A DNA stretch of 64,000 nucleotides from an uncultured Opitutia bacterium. GTDB lineage: Bacteria; Verrucomicrobiota; Verrucomicrobiia; Opitutales; Opitutaceae. Positions 44,032-53,593 of the stretch are shown here, piece after piece (positions within the stretch are counted from its first letter, which is position 1; the number at the start of each line of letters is the position of its first letter). Under the pieces are notes generated by a model. The model saw only the letters and a program-made list of their open reading frames with translations. It searched no databases and was not told where the DNA came from. The stretch spans positions 1-64,000 of the forward strand of contig CAITWF010000077.1 in assembly GCA_903896015.1 (NCBI GenBank), written 5' to 3'. The position numbers and the translations under genes were made by a program.

Positions 44032-46059
44032 ATGGGCCTCTCCGTCCAAAATCTCTGGCTCATTCCGCTGCTGCCGCTCGTTGCTGCGGCCATCGGGGCA
44101 CTCACGCCCCGCACGGGCCGCACGCTCGCTGCCGGCGCCGCGATCCTCGCGATGAGCTTTTCATTTCTTCTGTCGTGCGGTGCGCTCGTCACTGCGCTGG
44201 CAAATCCCGCGACACATGCGACCAGCAATTTTGCATGGTTCGATCTCGGCATGGGCGCGCTTCGGCTCGGATGGCTGCTCGATCCCCTCACCGCGTTCAT
44301 GTGCGTGATGGTCACGTTTGTCGGCACGCTGATTTTTATTTTCAGCACCGGCTACATGCACGAGGACGCCAATGCCAAGCAGTTCTTCTGCTTCCTCAGC
44401 CTCTTCGCCAGCGCGATGCTCGGCGTAATCGTCGCCAACAGCCTGCTACTCCTCTTCGTGTCGTGGGAGCTCGTCGGTCTCGCGTCGTATCTCCTCATCG
44501 GCTTTTGGTTCCACAAACCTGAGGCGGCCGGCGCCGCAAAAAAAGCCTTCATCACGACGCGCATCGGCGACCTCGGCCTGCTGCTCGGCATGCTCTGGCT
44601 TTACGACTCGACCGGCTCGCTACTCTTCTACGATGGCGGCCACGGCGTGCTTGAGGCCGGGGCCCTCAGCGCGCTCACCGCGCACACGGCGCTTGGCGGC
44701 TTCGCACTTTCGACCATTATCGGTCTGCTCATCTTCTGCGGTGCGGTCGGCAAGTCCGGCCAATTCCCGTTGCACGTTTGGCTGCCCGACGCGATGGAGG
44801 GCCCGACGCCCGTGTCCGCGCTCATCCACGCGGCGACAATGGTCGCAGCCGGCGTTTTCTTGATCGCGCGCGTTTACCCACTAATGTCGGCGGACCAAGC
44901 GCTGGCCCACGTGCCGTTCCATGCGCTGACCGTCGTCGCGTTTATCGGCGCGATCACGGCGCTGATGGGTGCGCTCATCGCCGTCGCGCAAAACGACATC
45001 AAGCGCATTCTCGCATTTTCAACGGTCTCACAACTCGGCTACATGATGCTCGCGATCGGCGTCGGCTCGTGGGTCGCGGCGATCTTTCACCTCCTCACCC
45101 ACGCCTTTTTCAAGGCGCTGCTCTTCCTCGGTGCGGGCTCAGTCATCCACGCGGCGCATCACGAGCAGGACATCCGCTCGCTCGGCGGGCTGCGCAGCCA
45201 CATGAAGGTCACCTTCGCGACCTTCGCGATCGGCATGATGGCGCTCGCCGGCGTGCCGTTCCTCTTTTCGGGTTTCTGGAGCAAGGAAGGTATTCTCCAC
45301 GCTGCTCACGAGTGGGATGTCTCCCGCGTGCCGCTGCTCTTCGGACTCGCGGCCGTCGTGCTCACGGCCTTCTACATGACGCGCCTCGTGGCCGAGACCT
45401 TCTTCGGCAAGGCCCGCTCACACGCCTCAGAGCACGCCCACGAAAGTCCCGCGTCGATGACGCTCCCGCTTGTCGTGCTCGCGGTCTGCGCGATCGCGCT
45501 CGGCTTCCTCGGCACGCCGGCGTTCCCGTGGCTGCAGGCAAAACTCCTCGGCGAAACTGAAGTCCTCGGCCACTCGCTCCTCGCAGGCTCAGGCCTGATG
45601 ATGCTCTCCGTCGTGCTCGTCGCGCTCGGCCTCGGCACGGGCTGGGCAATCTACGGTCGCGTCACCCGAGAAAAATCCACGTCACCCGATCCGCTGGCGG
45701 CGCGCTTCCCAGGCGTCATCGCGTTTCTCGGGGCGCGGATGAAGTTCGACGAACTCTACGCTGCCACGGTTTTCAAACTCAATGCCGCCACCGCCACCTT
45801 CGCCGACGTCCTCGATCGGTTCGTGTGGGATGGCGCGGTGCGCTTTCTCGCACGGCTCGGTGAATTCGCGGGCGTCGTGAATCGCGAGGCGGACGAAGAC
45901 GGACTCAACGCCGGCTTCGACGCCGGCAGCGAAAGTCTCCGCGGCACCGGCAAGGCCTACTCGCGCGCCCAGACCGGCGATGCGCACGGCTACCTGCGCA
46001 TCATCGCCATCGGTTTCGTGGTGCTCGTGTTGATTATGATGTTGGGAGGTAACCGGTGA
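44032..46059 (+). CDS. nuoL: NADH-quinone oxidoreductase subunit L
   Basis: This 675-residue antiporter-like subunit is longer than E. coli NuoL (613). The conserved Glu is in VSWELVGLASYLLIG, and the helix-7 Lys is in AVGKSGQFPLHVWLPDAMEGPTP, so the proton channel looks intact. The C-terminal 180 residues form the lateral amphipathic helix region with a KFDELYAATVFKLN segment and a final anchor helix (IIAIGFVVLVLIMML). It ends in a GTGA overlap with the first nuoM. Confidence 0.95.
   Translation: MGLSVQNLWLIPLLPLVAAAIGALTPRTGRTLAAGAAILAMSFSFLLSCGALVTALANPATHATSNFAWFDLGMGALRLGWLLDPLTAFMCVMVTFVGTLIFIFSTGYMHEDANAKQFFCFLSLFASAMLGVIVANSLLLLFVSWELVGLASYLLIGFWFHKPEAAGAAKKAFITTRIGDLGLLLGMLWLYDSTGSLLFYDGGHGVLEAGALSALTAHTALGGFALSTIIGLLIFCGAVGKSGQFPLHVWLPDAMEGPTPVSALIHAATMVAAGVFLIARVYPLMSADQALAHVPFHALTVVAFIGAITALMGALIAVAQNDIKRILAFSTVSQLGYMMLAIGVGSWVAAIFHLLTHAFFKALLFLGAGSVIHAAHHEQDIRSLGGLRSHMKVTFATFAIGMMALAGVPFLFSGFWSKEGILHAAHEWDVSRVPLLFGLAAVVLTAFYMTRLVAETFFGKARSHASEHAHESPASMTLPLVVLAVCAIALGFLGTPAFPWLQAKLLGETEVLGHSLLAGSGLMMLSVVLVALGLGTGWAIYGRVTREKSTSPDPLAARFPGVIAFLGARMKFDELYAATVFKLNAATATFADVLDRFVWDGAVRFLARLGEFAGVVNREADEDGLNAGFDAGSESLRGTGKAYSRAQTGDAHGYLRIIAIGFVVLVLIMMLGGNR
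46044..46050 (+). promoter_or_regulatory. Strong ribosome binding site for the first nuoM
   Basis: GGGAGGT lies 5 bases before the GTG start at 46056, inside the end of nuoL. Most genes in this window lack such a sequence, so it supports the GTG start. Confidence 0.7.
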
Positions 46060-47648
46060 ATGCGCCGCTCCTTCAGATTCACGGTGCGATGCCGGTGGCG
46101 CCGGCGGCGGCCTTCCCGCTGCTCTCTTTGATCATTTTCTCGCCGTGGGCGGGAGCGGCGCTGCTCGCGATGTTTCGTGGCGTCGCCCCGAGCGTGAGCC
46201 GCACGCTCGCGCTTATCTTCAGCTGCGGGCCGCTCGCACTCGGGCTCGTCGCACTGAACGCCTTCGATCCCGGTCGCGTTGCGCCGCAATTCGTCGAAGA
46301 CAGCATCTGGATGTCAAGATTGCTCAACGTCCACTATCACCTCGGGCTCGACGGACTGAGCCTCGTGCTTGTGCTGCTCACGGGAATCGTCACGCCCGTG
46401 GCTTTGCTCGCATCGTGGCGCGTCACACACTACCCCCGCGCCTTCGGCATCCTCTTCCTGCTGCTCGAGGGCGCCGCGCTTGGCGTGTTTCTGGCGCTCG
46501 ATTTTTTTCACTGGTTTTTGTTCTGGGAACTGAGCCTCGTCCCCGCGTTTTTCCTCATCAAACTCTGGGGCGGTCCAGCCGCGTCGCGCGCAGCCTACCA
46601 ATTCGTGATCTACACGATCGGCGGCAGTGCGTTCATGCTGCTGGGTTTTGCCGCACTCTACGTGGCGACTGGCACGCTCGACTTCACGCAACTCGCACAA
46701 CTTGCCGCTGATGGCGTGATCGGCGCGAAGCTCGCGGCGCTCGGTGGCATCTGGCCCAAGGCGGTGTTTGTCGGCGTGTTTCTCGGACTCGCCGTCAAGG
46801 TGCCGCTCTGGCCATTTCACACGTGGCTGCCTTCGGCCTACGCGGAGGCTCCAGTCGGGGGCTCGATGTTTCTTACCGGCGTAATGTCAAAGATGGGCGT
46901 CTACGGTTTTCTCCGAATCCTCTGGCCGATTTTCCCGGCGCAACTGCACGCCGCGACGCCGTGCCTTCTCGCACTCGCGCTCGCCGGTATCGTGCTCGGC
47001 GCCTACGCGGCGATGAAGCAGACCGACCTCAAGCGCATGGTCGCCTACTCGTCCGTCAACCACCTTAGCTACTGCCTGCTCGCGCTCTTCGCGGTCTCCT
47101 ACGCGACGGGTCGCACCGCGCCGACAGCGGCGGCCGCGACCGCCGCGCTCAGCGGCACGATCATGCAGATGTTCAACCACGGCCTCTCGGCGGCCGCATT
47201 GTTCTGCTGCGTCGGCATCCTCGAATCGCGGTCCGGCGGCAAGCGCGGCCTTAACGATTTCGGCGGAGTCCGCACCGTGGCGCCGATCTTTGCGGCGCTC
47301 TGCGGCATCTCGCTCTTCTCCTCGCTCGGGCTGCCGGGCCTCAACGGCTTTGTCGGCGAGTTCCTGATTTTCCGCGGCGTATTCGGCCTCGACGCCGGCG
47401 CCGCGACAATCGCCTGTTTCGGCCTCCTCGCAACGGCGATTTTCCTGCTCACGTTCTGGCAACGCGTCTTCCACGGCCCGCGCGCAGGTGTGGCCGCCGG
47501 CGAGTTCGCCGATCTCAGCGGTATCGAGATCGCGCCGCTGCTGCCGCTGGTGGTGTTGATGTTCATTCTCGGCGTCTGGCCGCAACTGCTCGCTGGGCTG
47601 ATCAACCCGATCGTCTCCTCGTGGGCCGCCCACCTTTCGCTGCCATGA
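46056..47648 (+). CDS. nuoM: NADH-quinone oxidoreductase subunit M, first copy
   Basis: The 530-residue antiporter-like subunit begins with GTG. Key ionisable residues of a working NuoM are present: Glu158 in FLFWELSLVP, Lys248 in LAVKVPLWPFHTWLP, a helix-8 Lys in VMSKMGVYGFLRI, and a helix-12 Glu in LNGFVGEFLIF. It should pump protons in the membrane arm between NuoL and NuoN. It shares the family fold with the second copy two genes on but the two are clearly diverged, so this is an old duplication. Confidence 0.95.
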   Translation: MNAPLLQIHGAMPVAPAAAFPLLSLIIFSPWAGAALLAMFRGVAPSVSRTLALIFSCGPLALGLVALNAFDPGRVAPQFVEDSIWMSRLLNVHYHLGLDGLSLVLVLLTGIVTPVALLASWRVTHYPRAFGILFLLLEGAALGVFLALDFFHWFLFWELSLVPAFFLIKLWGGPAASRAAYQFVIYTIGGSAFMLLGFAALYVATGTLDFTQLAQLAADGVIGAKLAALGGIWPKAVFVGVFLGLAVKVPLWPFHTWLPSAYAEAPVGGSMFLTGVMSKMGVYGFLRILWPIFPAQLHAATPCLLALALAGIVLGAYAAMKQTDLKRMVAYSSVNHLSYCLLALFAVSYATGRTAPTAAAATAALSGTIMQMFNHGLSAAALFCCVGILESRSGGKRGLNDFGGVRTVAPIFAALCGISLFSSLGLPGLNGFVGEFLIFRGVFGLDAGAATIACFGLLATAIFLLTFWQRVFHGPRAGVAAGEFADLSGIEIAPLLPLVVLMFILGVWPQLLAGLINPIVSSWAAHLSLP

Positions 47649-47800
47649 AAACCAAAGCTACCCGTTCCCAAGCGAAACAGAAACGCCCGCCCACGCGGAA
47701 ATCAGCCGGCACAAAGGCCTCGCACCGCGCCACCGCACCCGCGACCACCCCGGCTCCGCGCGTGCGCACTGACTGCGATTTTCTCCGCCCGATCGCATGA
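47645..47800 (+). CDS. 51-residue very basic protein between the two nuoM genes
   Basis: The ORF encodes 51 residues, about a quarter of them Lys or Arg, with Ala, Pro and Thr making up most of the rest. It starts MKTKATRSQAKQKRPPTRKS and ends DCDFLRPIA. It has no membrane helix and no recognised domain. Both ends are ATGA overlaps: its ATG overlaps the first nuoM stop and its stop overlaps the second nuoM start. That double coupling is the main support that it is translated. It resembles disordered, histone-H1-like Lys/Ala/Pro sequences. It may merely be a translational bridge, or bind the complex. Confidence 0.6.
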   Translation: MKTKATRSQAKQKRPPTRKSAGTKASHRATAPATTPAPRVRTDCDFLRPIA

Positions 47801-49311
47801 ACGCCCTGCCCTGCACGATCTACATCTCGTTCCTCGGCGCGCTGCTCGCGCTCGGGGCCGGCATGCGATCGGCAGCCACGGCCCGCGTCGTCGCGCTGCT
47901 CACGGCGCTCACGAGCTGCACGGTGACGTTTTACGCCGCGAGCCAGTTCGTGCCGGGCCCCGGACTCCAAACGTTGATCGACAAGCCGTGGATTCCGCAG
48001 ATGGGGATCCACTATCACCTCGCGGCGGACGGCATCAGCCTGACGCTCATTGTGCTCACCGGGCTGGCGGCCGTATCGGGCATTTTGTTTTCCTGGAATA
48101 TCGAGGAGCGCGCCGGCGAGTTTTTTGCGCTCTACCTCGCGCTGATTGGCGGCGTCTACGGCGTGTTTCTCAGTGCGGATGCCTTCACGCTTTTCGTCTT
48201 CTACGAGATCGCGATCGTCCCAAAATATTTCCTAATCGCGAACTGGGGCTCCACCAAACGCGAATACGGCGCGATGAAGCTCGTGCTCTATTCGTTCGCG
48301 GGCAGTGCGCTCGTGCTCGCCGGCCTCCTCTGGGCCTACGCCGCGGGCGGCGCGCACAGCTTCGGGCTCGGCGAGCTCGCGCAGGCAGCGGCGCACTTCT
48401 CGCGTCACGAACAACTGGGGATGTTCGCCCTCGTGTTTCTGGGCTTCGCGGTGCTCGCGGGTCTGTTCCCCTTTCACACGTGGGCGCCCACCGGCCACGT
48501 CGCCGCGCCCACCGCCGCTTCGATGCTGCTCGCCGGTGTCGTGATGAAACTGGGTGCCTACGGCTGCCTCCGCGTGGCGATGGCAACGTTTCCCGTCGGC
48601 CTCGCGTTCTGGTCGCCGCTGATCGCGTGGCTCGCAATCATCGGCATCGTTTATGCGGGGCTTGTCGCGCTCGTGCAGCAGGATTTCAAATTTGTCATCG
48701 GCTACTCGAGTGTGAGCCATATGGGCTTTGTGTTGCTGGGCCTCGCCGCAGCCAATGCTACCGCCGTCAGCGGCGCGGTGCTCCAGATGTTTTCGCACGG
48801 CGTGATCGCCGGTCTGCTCTTCGCCGTCGTCGGCCGGATGGTCTACGAACGTACACACACGCGCCAGCTCGCCGACCTGCGCACGATGCCGCTGCACCGG
48901 CTGATGCCGTTTGCCGCGATGACGTTCGTGCTCGCGGGCCTCGCCTCGATGGGCATGCCCGGCTTCAGCGGCTTCCCCGCTGAACTCACGATCCTTATAG
49001 GCGCATGGAAGACCTCGCCGAAATGGGCGCTCTTCGCTGCCGTCGGCGTACTCATAGCGGCCGCGTTCACACTGCGCGTGATGCAGGTTTCGTTCTTCGG
49101 CACGACCGAGGGCACGAAACCTGGTTCTATTCCGGCTCACCATCTCGATCATCCCATGGCGCCGATCACTTGGGCCGAACGCGCAGGTGCGCTGCTGCTT
49201 ATCGCCGCGATGGTCTACGTCGGTCTGAAGCCGGACATCCTCCTCAACTGGATCACGCCAGCGCTGCAATCGCCGCTCTTTCAGACTGCGTTGAAAGGAG
49301 GCGCCTCGTGA
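47797..49311 (+). CDS. nuoM: NADH-quinone oxidoreductase subunit M, second copy lacking the helix-7 lysine
   Basis: The 504-residue antiporter-like subunit is a NuoM paralogue. Glu137 (FVFYEIAIVP), a helix-8 Lys251 (VVMKLGAYGCLRV) and a helix-12 Glu (FSGFPAELTIL) are conserved. The helix-7 position that is Lys248 in the first copy is Leu220 here (FAVLAGLFPFHTWAP versus LAVKVPLWPFHTWLP). That lysine is normally central to proton transfer. The protein begins in an ATGA overlap with the small ORF and ends in a GTGA overlap with nuoN. Two NuoM subunits imply an extended membrane arm. Confidence 0.93.
   Translation: MNALPCTIYISFLGALLALGAGMRSAATARVVALLTALTSCTVTFYAASQFVPGPGLQTLIDKPWIPQMGIHYHLAADGISLTLIVLTGLAAVSGILFSWNIEERAGEFFALYLALIGGVYGVFLSADAFTLFVFYEIAIVPKYFLIANWGSTKREYGAMKLVLYSFAGSALVLAGLLWAYAAGGAHSFGLGELAQAAAHFSRHEQLGMFALVFLGFAVLAGLFPFHTWAPTGHVAAPTAASMLLAGVVMKLGAYGCLRVAMATFPVGLAFWSPLIAWLAIIGIVYAGLVALVQQDFKFVIGYSSVSHMGFVLLGLAAANATAVSGAVLQMFSHGVIAGLLFAVVGRMVYERTHTRQLADLRTMPLHRLMPFAAMTFVLAGLASMGMPGFSGFPAELTILIGAWKTSPKWALFAAVGVLIAAAFTLRVMQVSFFGTTEGTKPGSIPAHHLDHPMAPITWAERAGALLLIAAMVYVGLKPDILLNWITPALQSPLFQTALKGGAS
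49294..49301 (+). promoter_or_regulatory. Strong ribosome binding site for nuoN
   Basis: AAAGGAGG lies 6 bases before the GTG at 49308 and decides the nuoN start, since the open frame continues upstream inside the second nuoM. Confidence 0.75.
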
Positions 49312-50780
49312 ATCCCAACTACCTCCAGCTTTTCCGCGCGCTGCGGCCCGAGACGTCCCTCATCCTCGGTGCCCTCGCAGCCCTTGGCCTCGACCTCGTC
49401 GTGGTCAAACGCCACACCTTGGAGGAACGCCTCCGTCTTTCTCTCTGGATCGGGGCGATCGCGATCGCGGCAGCGATGGCCCACGTGTGGCTCGGGCAGC
49501 GCGGGAGCGTGTTTGGTGGCGTGCTGATGCTCGACAAGCTCGCCGTCGCCACGCGCCTCGGGGCGCTAGCGCTGGCGTTGCTCACGCTCGGCATGGTGCG
49601 CGGCGCCCGCGCCCTCCGGCATCCGGCGGAATACGTCGCGATCATCCTCTTTGCGACGATTGGCTTCACGCTGATGGCGGCGGCGCAGCAACTGCTCGTT
49701 GTGTTTCTCGCGCTCGAACTCGCCAGCCTCTCCCTCTACATTCTGGCGGGAATCGACAAAACCCGCCCGGAGTCGTCCGAGGCCGCGTTGAAATATTTTC
49801 TCTTCGGCGGGATGTCGGCGGCGTTTCTCCTTTTCGGCTTCAGCCTCATCTACGGTCTGACCGGCTCGATCGAACTGGGGGAGATTTCGCGCCAGCTCGC
49901 GGTGCAGCATGTGAGCCCGCTGCTCGTCGTGGCGCTCGTGATGATCTTGGTCGCGTTTGGCTTCAAGGCCGCCGCCGCCCCCTTCCAACTCTGGGCACCC
50001 GACGTTTACGAAGGGGCGCCACCTGCGTCCGCCGCGCTCATCGCGTCCGCCTCGAAGCTCGCCGGCCTCGTGCTCTTCACACGTTTGCTCTGGAACGGCC
50101 TCGGTGCCACGTCCGGCAACGTCGTCACCGCCGATGGCACGCCCGGCTGGCTGCCGATGCTCGCGATCATTTCGGGTGCATCGATGCTGCTCGGTAATCT
50201 TGGTGCGCTGGCGCAGAACAACGTTCGCCGCCTGCTCGCCTACTCCGCCATTTCCCATGCCGGTAACCTGCTGCTCGGCGTGATCGCGGTGGGACAGGGC
50301 CGCAACGTTTGGCCGGTGTTTTTCTACGCCGCGACCTACGGACTCGCGACCGTCGGCGCGTTCGGTGTCGTCGGCGCAATCGATCGCGCGAATCCGGGCG
50401 GTTGCCGAAGTCTCTCCGATCTAGCGGGGCTTTACCGGCGCTCGCCGTTGCTCGCGGGCTGCCTCGCGGTTTTCGTTTTGTCGCTGGCAGGCATTCCGCC
50501 GCTCGCCGGGTTTTTCGGCAAGTTCGCGGTCTTCGCCGCCGCATTTCGCTTGGGCGGAGTCTCCGGTCCCGCCGGCTGGCTCGCGTTGCTAGCGATCGCG
50601 ATGAGCGCCGTGGCGCTCTATTACTACCTACTGATCTTGAAACAAGCGCTCGTCGCCAAACCTGCCGAGCCCGTCCAACCGATCGCGGTGCCAGGCGTGA
50701 CTGTGATCGCGCTCATTGCAGCCGCCGCGCTGCTCGTGGTGCTCGGCGTGTGGCCGTCACTCTTACTGGATTTTCTGTAA
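49308..50780 (+). CDS. nuoN: NADH-quinone oxidoreductase subunit N
   Basis: The 490-residue antiporter-like subunit starts with GTG after a strong AAAGGAGG. It contains the NuoN signature FGFKAAAAPFQLWAPDVYEGAPP with the helix-7 Lys, VVFLALELASLSLYIL with the conserved acidic residue, and LSLAGIPPLAGFFGKF. It is the last gene of the operon; a bidirectional terminator follows 110 bases later. nuoE, nuoF and nuoG are absent. Confidence 0.95.
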   Translation: MNPNYLQLFRALRPETSLILGALAALGLDLVVVKRHTLEERLRLSLWIGAIAIAAAMAHVWLGQRGSVFGGVLMLDKLAVATRLGALALALLTLGMVRGARALRHPAEYVAIILFATIGFTLMAAAQQLLVVFLALELASLSLYILAGIDKTRPESSEAALKYFLFGGMSAAFLLFGFSLIYGLTGSIELGEISRQLAVQHVSPLLVVALVMILVAFGFKAAAAPFQLWAPDVYEGAPPASAALIASASKLAGLVLFTRLLWNGLGATSGNVVTADGTPGWLPMLAIISGASMLLGNLGALAQNNVRRLLAYSAISHAGNLLLGVIAVGQGRNVWPVFFYAATYGLATVGAFGVVGAIDRANPGGCRSLSDLAGLYRRSPLLAGCLAVFVLSLAGIPPLAGFFGKFAVFAAAFRLGGVSGPAGWLALLAIAMSAVALYYYLLILKQALVAKPAEPVQPIAVPGVTVIALIAAAALLVVLGVWPSLLLDFL

Positions 50781-50891
50781 GCGGACGTTGGAGAAGGTCG
50801 GGCTCAACGCCGGGCTACCTTTTCGCTGTGCACACACTCCGCGAAATTCGCGGGAGGACCGTGCGAACCGCCCGTTCACTCGCCTGCCGCG

Positions 50892-50927
50892 AAAAAAAAG
50901 ACGCCGGGAAAATCCCGGCGTCTTTTA
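50892..50927. terminator. Bidirectional terminator between nuoN and the chemoreceptor gene
   Basis: The perfect 10-bp GC-rich stem GACGCCGGGA/TCCCGGCGTC with an AAA loop is flanked by A8 on the left and T4 on the right. It can end both the nuo operon and the convergent chemoreceptor transcript. Confidence 0.88.
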
Positions 50928-50946
50928 AATCCAGCAGGTCTGAAAC

Positions 50947-52974
50947 TCAGGACATGTCCTCAAACGACAGGTCTTGCTGAGAACGGTGATTCTTAATCAG
51001 GCCCTCGGAGGCGTGGCCGTTGCCATTGCTGCGAGGTGCATGACCAGCAGAACCGTTCCCATTGCTCGCGGCCGGGCTGATAGAGGGTTTGTGCGCTGTC
51101 TTCGCAGTGCTGCCGCCCGCCGGACGCGTCGTGGCGCGATGCGGCTTCGGCGGCGACACGATGGCCGCGGGCTGCGCGTTGAGGTCGACGTCGGTGCGCG
51201 CCATGCGGAGCAGTTCCGTAACGGCGAGGCGGACCTGCGCGGCCTGCTCCTTAAATTCTTCCGACGCCGAGGCGGACTGCTGCGCGAGCGCCGCGTTGCT
51301 CTGCGTGATCTTGTCCATGTTGGCGACGGCGGCGTTGATCTGGTTGATGCCTTCGCTCTGCTCCTGCGAGGACTGCGCAATCTCGGCGATGCGCTCGTCC
51401 AGCTGGCGCGTCTTCTCGACGATCGCGGAGAGGTTACCGGCCATCTTTTCGCTGATGCGGACGCCCTGTTCGCTCTTCTCGGTGGACGTGGAAATTTTCT
51501 CAGCTGTTTCTTTCGCGGCCTGCGCTGAGCGCTGCGCGAGGTTGCGAACTTCTTCGGCAACGACGGCGAACCCCAGGCCCGCCTCACCGGCGCGCGCGGC
51601 TTCGACCGCGGCGTTGAGCGCGAGGATGTTCGTCTGGAACGCGATCTCGTCGATTGTCTTGATGATTTTTGAGATTTCGAGCGAGGAACCCTTAATCGCA
51701 CCCATCGCAGATTTCATCTGCTCCATCTCGGCAGCACCGGCATCGGCCGTCGTGCGCGCCTGATTGGCGAGGGTCTTCGCGTTCTGCGCGTTCTCAGAAT
51801 TGCGCGAGGTCATGCTCGCCATCTCGTGGAGCGACGAACTGGTCTCCTCAAGCGAGGAGGCTTGTTGCGACGCGCCACCCGCCATCGACTGGCTGGCCTC
51901 GGCGACGTGCACGGCAGAGACGGCGGCCTTGTCGGACTCGGCGGCGAGGCGGCCGGCGACATCAGTGATGCCGCGACTCACACTACGGGTAATAAGCCAT
52001 GCGATCACGATGCCGGCCACGATGCCGACACCGGCGATCGAGAAGACGATGATTTCGTTGCGGTGCTGCTCGGTGCGCGTGCGCTCCTCGAGTTCGGTTT
52101 GGAAATCATGCACGGAACTCTTCACGCGCGTCAGCGTTGCCGTAAACTCGGGGGCGACCTTGCCGATGCGCTCGGCGAGAATTTTGTCGCGGGACTGCTT
52201 CCCGGTGACGACCTCCTCAAGGCCCTTGCTGTAGGCGAGTGCAGAGACTTGGAGCGACGCGAGCAGCGCCTTCTTCGCGTCGTCTTTCAGGGATGCGTCG
52301 AGCTTTTCCATCTCCGCCTGATCTTTTTCCATGCGCTGGATCTGGGTGACGGTGACCTTGAGCGCACTCGCGGCGGCCGCTGATTTTTGCGGGTCCGAGG
52401 TCAGGAGGAAACCGTTGACGAGGCTGGAGCACTCGAAGAACGCCTTCAGGCCGTTGGAAATCTGGAACGCCGCATTCATGTCGCCCTGGGTCTGTGCCTG
52501 CGCCAGCATCTTTTGCAGACCTTCGGAAATCGTTTTCGCCTGCGGCGCGAGCACATCGTTTTCAATGGCGACGCGCGCGCGGTGGTTGGAGACAAGATCG
52601 GCGAACGCCGAGTTATACGCCGCGAGCAGTTCGCGCGCAGCGGCGAGTTGCTTCGCCCGCTCGGGATCAACGATGAGCTTCGTCGCGGCGGCAAAGTCTG
52701 CATCGAGCGTTTTCTTCGCCGCCTCGCACGCCGCGATGCTCTCTGGCGTGCCCGTGGCGAGAAACTCGTTCACCTGCAGCTTGAGCGCCTGCATGGAGGA
52801 TTCGAGGGAGGCCGCCGCGTAGGTCTCCTGAGCGCTTTCGGAGAACGACGTGAGCCGGCGCCCCGCCCCGCCAAGAGCGACATAGGCGAGGCCCGCCACG
52901 AGGGCGAGCAACGCGAATGACAGACCAAATCCCGAGGCGATTTTACGACCGATGGTGAGGTGAGCAATGGACAT
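50947..52974 (-). CDS. Methyl-accepting chemotaxis protein
   Basis: The 675-residue transmembrane receptor starts at the ATG at 52974 ([12 protein letters not shown]). Membrane helix 1 is at about 11-34 and helix 2 at about 304-325, enclosing about 270 periplasmic residues of helical, Ala-rich sequence that may be an HBM-type four-helix sensor. The highly conserved signalling tip ([22 protein letters not shown]) lies at about 440-460. Methylation helices flank it. The C-terminal 70 residues are a Gly/Asn/Ala/Lys-rich linker ending [10 protein letters not shown], likely a flexible tether. No che genes are nearby. The ligand is unknown. Confidence 0.93.
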   Translation of the reverse strand: MSIAHLTIGRKIASGFGLSFALLALVAGLAYVALGGAGRRLTSFSESAQETYAAASLESSMQALKLQVNEFLATGTPESIAACEAAKKTLDADFAAATKLIVDPERAKQLAAARELLAAYNSAFADLVSNHRARVAIENDVLAPQAKTISEGLQKMLAQAQTQGDMNAAFQISNGLKAFFECSSLVNGFLLTSDPQKSAAAASALKVTVTQIQRMEKDQAEMEKLDASLKDDAKKALLASLQVSALAYSKGLEEVVTGKQSRDKILAERIGKVAPEFTATLTRVKSSVHDFQTELEERTRTEQHRNEIIVFSIAGVGIVAGIVIAWLITRSVSRGITDVAGRLAAESDKAAVSAVHVAEASQSMAGGASQQASSLEETSSSLHEMASMTSRNSENAQNAKTLANQARTTADAGAAEMEQMKSAMGAIKGSSLEISKIIKTIDEIAFQTNILALNAAVEAARAGEAGLGFAVVAEEVRNLAQRSAQAAKETAEKISTSTEKSEQGVRISEKMAGNLSAIVEKTRQLDERIAEIAQSSQEQSEGINQINAAVANMDKITQSNAALAQQSASASEEFKEQAAQVRLAVTELLRMARTDVDLNAQPAAIVSPPKPHRATTRPAGGSTAKTAHKPSISPAASNGNGSAGHAPRSNGNGHASEGLIKNHRSQQDLSFEDMS

Positions 52975-53025
52975 GGTATGAGCGAAGCTGGCGGTGAGCG
53001 GGGACGCGTGGGGCAAATCGGACGA

Positions 53026-53364
53026 TCAGCTCTCGAACACGAACTTTATCGGGATCGAGACCTTGATCGCGACGGGCGCGCCGTCCTGTTTTGCAGGCTT
53101 GAACTTCCACTTCTTCAGCGCGGCGACCGCCGGTTTGTCGAAGGCGCCATTGGACGATTTCTCGACCTGCGGATCGACGACGTTGCCCTGCTCGTCGATC
53201 GTGCATTTCACGGTAACGATGCCGGACACGCCGTCGCGGCGGAGTTCATCGGGATAATCGGGAGCGACCGTGCGCACGGGCACCGGCGGTTCGGCCTTGG
53301 TCTGAGCGAAAGCCGGCACCGCAAGCAGCAGCCCAGCGAAGAGGAATTTGAAGACAGTTTTCAT
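53026..53364 (-). CDS. Secreted TonB C-terminal domain protein
   Basis: The 112-residue protein consists of a cleavable signal (MKTVFKFLFAGLLLAVPAFA) and a TonB C-terminal domain only: PVRTVAPDYPDELRRDGVSG and VKCTIDEQGNVVDPQVEKSS, then ALKKWKFKPAKQDG. Energy-transducing TonB normally keeps an uncleaved N-terminal membrane helix and a Pro-rich spacer; both are missing. It therefore probably does not transduce energy itself. It lies 51 bases from the chemoreceptor gene start on the same strand and may be co-transcribed with it. It diverges from the hybrid kinase. Confidence 0.83.
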   Translation of the reverse strand: MKTVFKFLFAGLLLAVPAFAQTKAEPPVPVRTVAPDYPDELRRDGVSGIVTVKCTIDEQGNVVDPQVEKSSNGAFDKPAVAALKKWKFKPAKQDGAPVAIKVSIPIKFVFES

Positions 53365-53593
53365 AGTGAGTGAGACCTGCAATGACGACTCCCAGCTATT
53401 CGGCGCGATCGTCCCGGCACTTCACAAAAAAATACGCAATCCCACCCAGGCCGGGCGTAAGTCGGCGGTGGGGAACGAAGAAATAGAATTACTCCCGGTC
53501 GCACTCTCCGTAGTAACCCCCAGGCAAAACGGGAATGCATTGGCATTGCCGAGCCGAAAGTGGGCACTCACGCTGCCGCCACTACTTCACGGC

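Noticed and set aside
47797-49311. Second nuoM read as an Mrp antiporter (MrpD)
   Set aside because: It is embedded and translationally coupled in the nuo operon, and no other mrp genes are present.
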